Shown: piece after piece, positions 13,676 through 15,610 of the stretch
Numbering within the stretch: position 1 is the stretch's first letter
Layout of the letters: each line of letters starts with the position of its first letter
Assembly (NCBI GenBank): GCA_037441765.1
Contig: JBBIRM010000058.1
Span: forward strand, 1-15,610
DNA: 15,610 bases
Reading direction: 5' to 3'
From: JBBIRM01 sp037441765
GTDB lineage: Bacteria > Desulfobacterota > BSN033 > UBA1163
Program-made: the position numbers and the translations under genes
Notes under the pieces: model-generated
The model's database searches: none
The model's input: the letters and a program-made list of their open reading frames with translations, nothing else
Told to the model about the DNA's origin: nothing

Positions 13676-15484
13676 TTACGATTCTGAACGGTACATCTTC
13701 TCAATAATATCCTTGTATGTCTCGTTGATAAATTTCCGTTTTACTTTCATGGTGGGCGTGACTTCTCCATCTTCCTCATAAAGCTTCTTAGGAATGATAG
13801 TAAATTTCTTGATCTGCTCCACCTGAGCAAGTGTCTTATTCACCTTGTCCACTTCTTTTTGAATCAATTGTTTAATCTCCAGAGCCTGAGTTAGGCTCGC
13901 ATAAGTCCCAAATTGAATTTTATGATCCTGAGCATATTTGATCACGTTCTCCTCATCGATTGCAATTAGGGCCACAAGGTATTTTCTTCGGTCTCCAATG
14001 ACAATCGCATCGTTGATGTAGGGACTGAACTTTAATTGGTTCTCAATATTCTGGGGAGCAATATTTTTTCCTCCTGCGGTAATGATCAAATCCTTCTTCC
14101 GGTCTGTGATCTTCAAAAAGCCTTCTTCGTCTATTTCTCCGACATCTCCGGAATGAAGCCAGCCATCTTTGAGTGTCTCCAATGTGGCCTCTGGATTCTT
14201 AAAATAACCCTTGAATACACCAGGCCCCTTTACCAATATCTCTCCGTCAGGAGCAATTTTTACTTCTACCCCAGGGAGTGGACGACCAACTCTACCAATC
14301 TTAAGTTCTCCCTTACGACTTACTGTAGTAACCCCCGTTCCCTCTGTCTGGCCATATCCTTCAATCAGTGGAAGGCCAATGGCATTGAAGAATTTTAGCA
14401 CATCAGGTGAAATGGGAGCCGCTCCAGAATAGGCAACTCTTACACGATCGAAACCAAGTCGTTCTTTGAGCTTTCGGAAAACAGCCAAATAAGCTGCTAA
14501 GTAAGCCAATTTTAAGTATGTGGGAATTGGTTTAAAATTGAGTTTCAAATCGGCATATTTTATTCCAATTCCCATGCAGACCTTGAAAACCATCCGTTTA
14601 AACCAGGTGGCATCAGACATCCGAATCATAATTCCAGAGGCATATTTTTCCCAGATTCGAGGGACCCCGTAGGTGACAGTGGGGGAAACCTCTTTCATAT
14701 TGTCCATGACGGTATCCGGGCTTTCAATGAAATTGACGACTGTACCATATCGAATATTGATCATAACCGTGAAGAGTTGTTCAAAAATATGACAGAGAGG
14801 AAGATAGGAAAGGGTCTCATCACCATCCTGAATTGGATTGGCCTCCACCATGGCCTCACTCATATAGAGGAGGTTGCTATGGGTGAGCATTGCACCCTTA
14901 GGTGGTCCTGTCGTTCCGGAGGTATAAATGAGAACAGCCAGATCTTTAGGTTTTACTTCAGACCAAAGTTGATCAAATAGTCCTGGGTTTTTCGAATCGA
15001 ACTCTTTTCCTAATTTCAACAGTTCATCAAAACTCATCAGCAAAGGGTCTTTGTAACGTTTCAGTCCCTCCATCTCCATAACAATCACCTTTTCGAGATG
15101 GGGGGTATCTTTTCTGAATTTCAGGGTTTTATCGAATTGTTCTTCGTTCTCAGCAATGTAGAATCTTGAGCCTGAATTCTGGACAATATATCCACATTGT
15201 TCCGGAGAATTTGTTGTATAAATTCCTGTGGTCACCCCTCCAGCAGACATGATGCCGAAATCGGAGTAGACCCATTCGGGTCTGTTTTCGCTAATCAGAG
15301 AAACACACTCCCCTTTTTTGAGACCAAGGCTGATAAGACCCATAGAGACCTGCCTTACTTTTTCTCCGTATTGAGCCCAGGTCACATCATGCCAGATCCC
15401 ATACTCCTTGTGTCTTAAGGCTACCCGATTGGGGTGTTCTTTAATATGTTTTTGAAAATAAGTGAGAAGGGTTTCGTTGAGCAT
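13676..15484 (-). CDS. Long-chain acyl-CoA synthetase-like AMP-forming ligase
   Basis: This 602-residue member of the adenylate-forming superfamily is close to the long-chain fatty acyl-CoA synthetase (FAA1/FadD15) group. It activates a carboxylic acid with ATP to an acyl-adenylate and transfers it to CoA. Motifs are the phosphate loop YTSGTTGPPKGAMLTH (187-202), the acyl/AMP motif IEGYGQTEG (374-382), HSGDVGEIDEEG (444-455), the hinge DRKKDLIITAGGKNIAP (461-477), and the C-terminal PTMKVKRK (577-584) with the probable catalytic Lys580. Residues 300-345 include the longer linker typical of the long-chain group. ATG at 15484 has TAGGAG upstream. No signal peptide; cytosolic or membrane-associated. 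It converges on livF with 21 bases between, holding only a GTATATATAC palindrome and no clear terminator. Its chain-length preference is not readable. Confidence 0.92.
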   Translation of the reverse strand: MLNETLLTYFQKHIKEHPNRVALRHKEYGIWHDVTWAQYGEKVRQVSMGLISLGLKKGECVSLISENRPEWVYSDFGIMSAGGVTTGIYTTNSPEQCGYIVQNSGSRFYIAENEEQFDKTLKFRKDTPHLEKVIVMEMEGLKRYKDPLLMSFDELLKLGKEFDSKNPGLFDQLWSEVKPKDLAVLIYTSGTTGPPKGAMLTHSNLLYMSEAMVEANPIQDGDETLSYLPLCHIFEQLFTVMINIRYGTVVNFIESPDTVMDNMKEVSPTVTYGVPRIWEKYASGIMIRMSDATWFKRMVFKVCMGIGIKYADLKLNFKPIPTYLKLAYLAAYLAVFRKLKERLGFDRVRVAYSGAAPISPDVLKFFNAIGLPLIEGYGQTEGTGVTTVSRKGELKIGRVGRPLPGVEVKIAPDGEILVKGPGVFKGYFKNPEATLETLKDGWLHSGDVGEIDEEGFLKITDRKKDLIITAGGKNIAPQNIENQLKFSPYINDAIVIGDRRKYLVALIAIDEENVIKYAQDHKIQFGTYASLTQALEIKQLIQKEVDKVNKTLAQVEQIKKFTIIPKKLYEEDGEVTPTMKVKRKFINETYKDIIEKMYRSES

Positions 15485-15543
15485 TGCGAATCTCCTATAA
15501 CTCCTTAAGAATAAGGTTATGGTTACTCAATTTTAGATTAAAT

Positions 15544-15555
15544 GGATTTAAATCC
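15544..15555. promoter_or_regulatory. Perfect palindrome upstream of the acyl-CoA synthetase gene
   Basis: GGATTTAAATCC is a perfect 12-base palindrome 60 bases before the synthetase start codon. A dimeric repressor site is possible at this position. I could not place a confident promoter in 15485-15610. The region is AT-rich and holds no gene. Confidence 0.25.
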
Positions 15556-15610
15556 TAAGTGATTGCACTAATAACATCGCAAACTAATTTCTAATGGTCA
15601 GAAATATAAT

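Overview
The window reads as chromosomal DNA of a Gram-negative anaerobe with fairly AT-rich intergenic DNA. A yebC-ruvC-ruvA-ruvB block, a membrane-anchored SurA/PpiD-type chaperone, a molybdenum/tungsten bis-MGD oxidoreductase, and a Liv-type ABC transporter facing an acyl-CoA synthetase together suggest a Desulfobacterota (former Deltaproteobacteria) type of organism, probably from an environmental genome. No marker gene fixes this assignment, so it is an inference.

Layout. Bases 1-132 hold the 3' end of an unidentified gene (possibly tsaB) that runs into a paired REP-like repeat. At 370-2271 (+) lies a PpiD-like periplasmic folding factor. It converges on a minus-strand block: yebC, an intrinsic terminator, then ruvC, ruvA and ruvB (resolvase and branch-migration motor), with ruvA and ruvB overlapping by 4 bases. 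Upstream of yebC are its own extended -10 promoter and a leader hairpin, a tRNA-Val(CAC) gene with an encoded CCA and its own promoter, a small unrecognised protein with a CxxC pair, and a 710-residue cytosolic molybdopterin oxidoreductase with one [4Fe-4S] cluster.

From 8405 the strand changes. A sigma70-like promoter precedes a five-gene liv cluster on the + strand in the order livM, livH, livK, livG, livF. It encodes two permeases, a periplasmic binding protein and two ATPases. A minus-strand long-chain acyl-CoA synthetase converges on livF with only 21 bases between them. A plausible joint role is import of a carboxylic acid or amino acid and CoA activation of an acid, but the substrate cannot be read from sequence.

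The most distinctive content is not a gene system but repeats. The three sizeable gaps inside the liv cluster each carry a different palindromic element: a 131-base MITE-like hairpin, a C-rich/G-rich palindrome, and a GTAG-footed REP pair. A second GTAG-footed pair sits at the window start, with compensatory stem changes. I saw no CRISPR array, transposase, prophage or defence system. I found no convincing previously undescribed multi-gene system. The oxidoreductase plus its small neighbour is the best candidate for new biochemistry.
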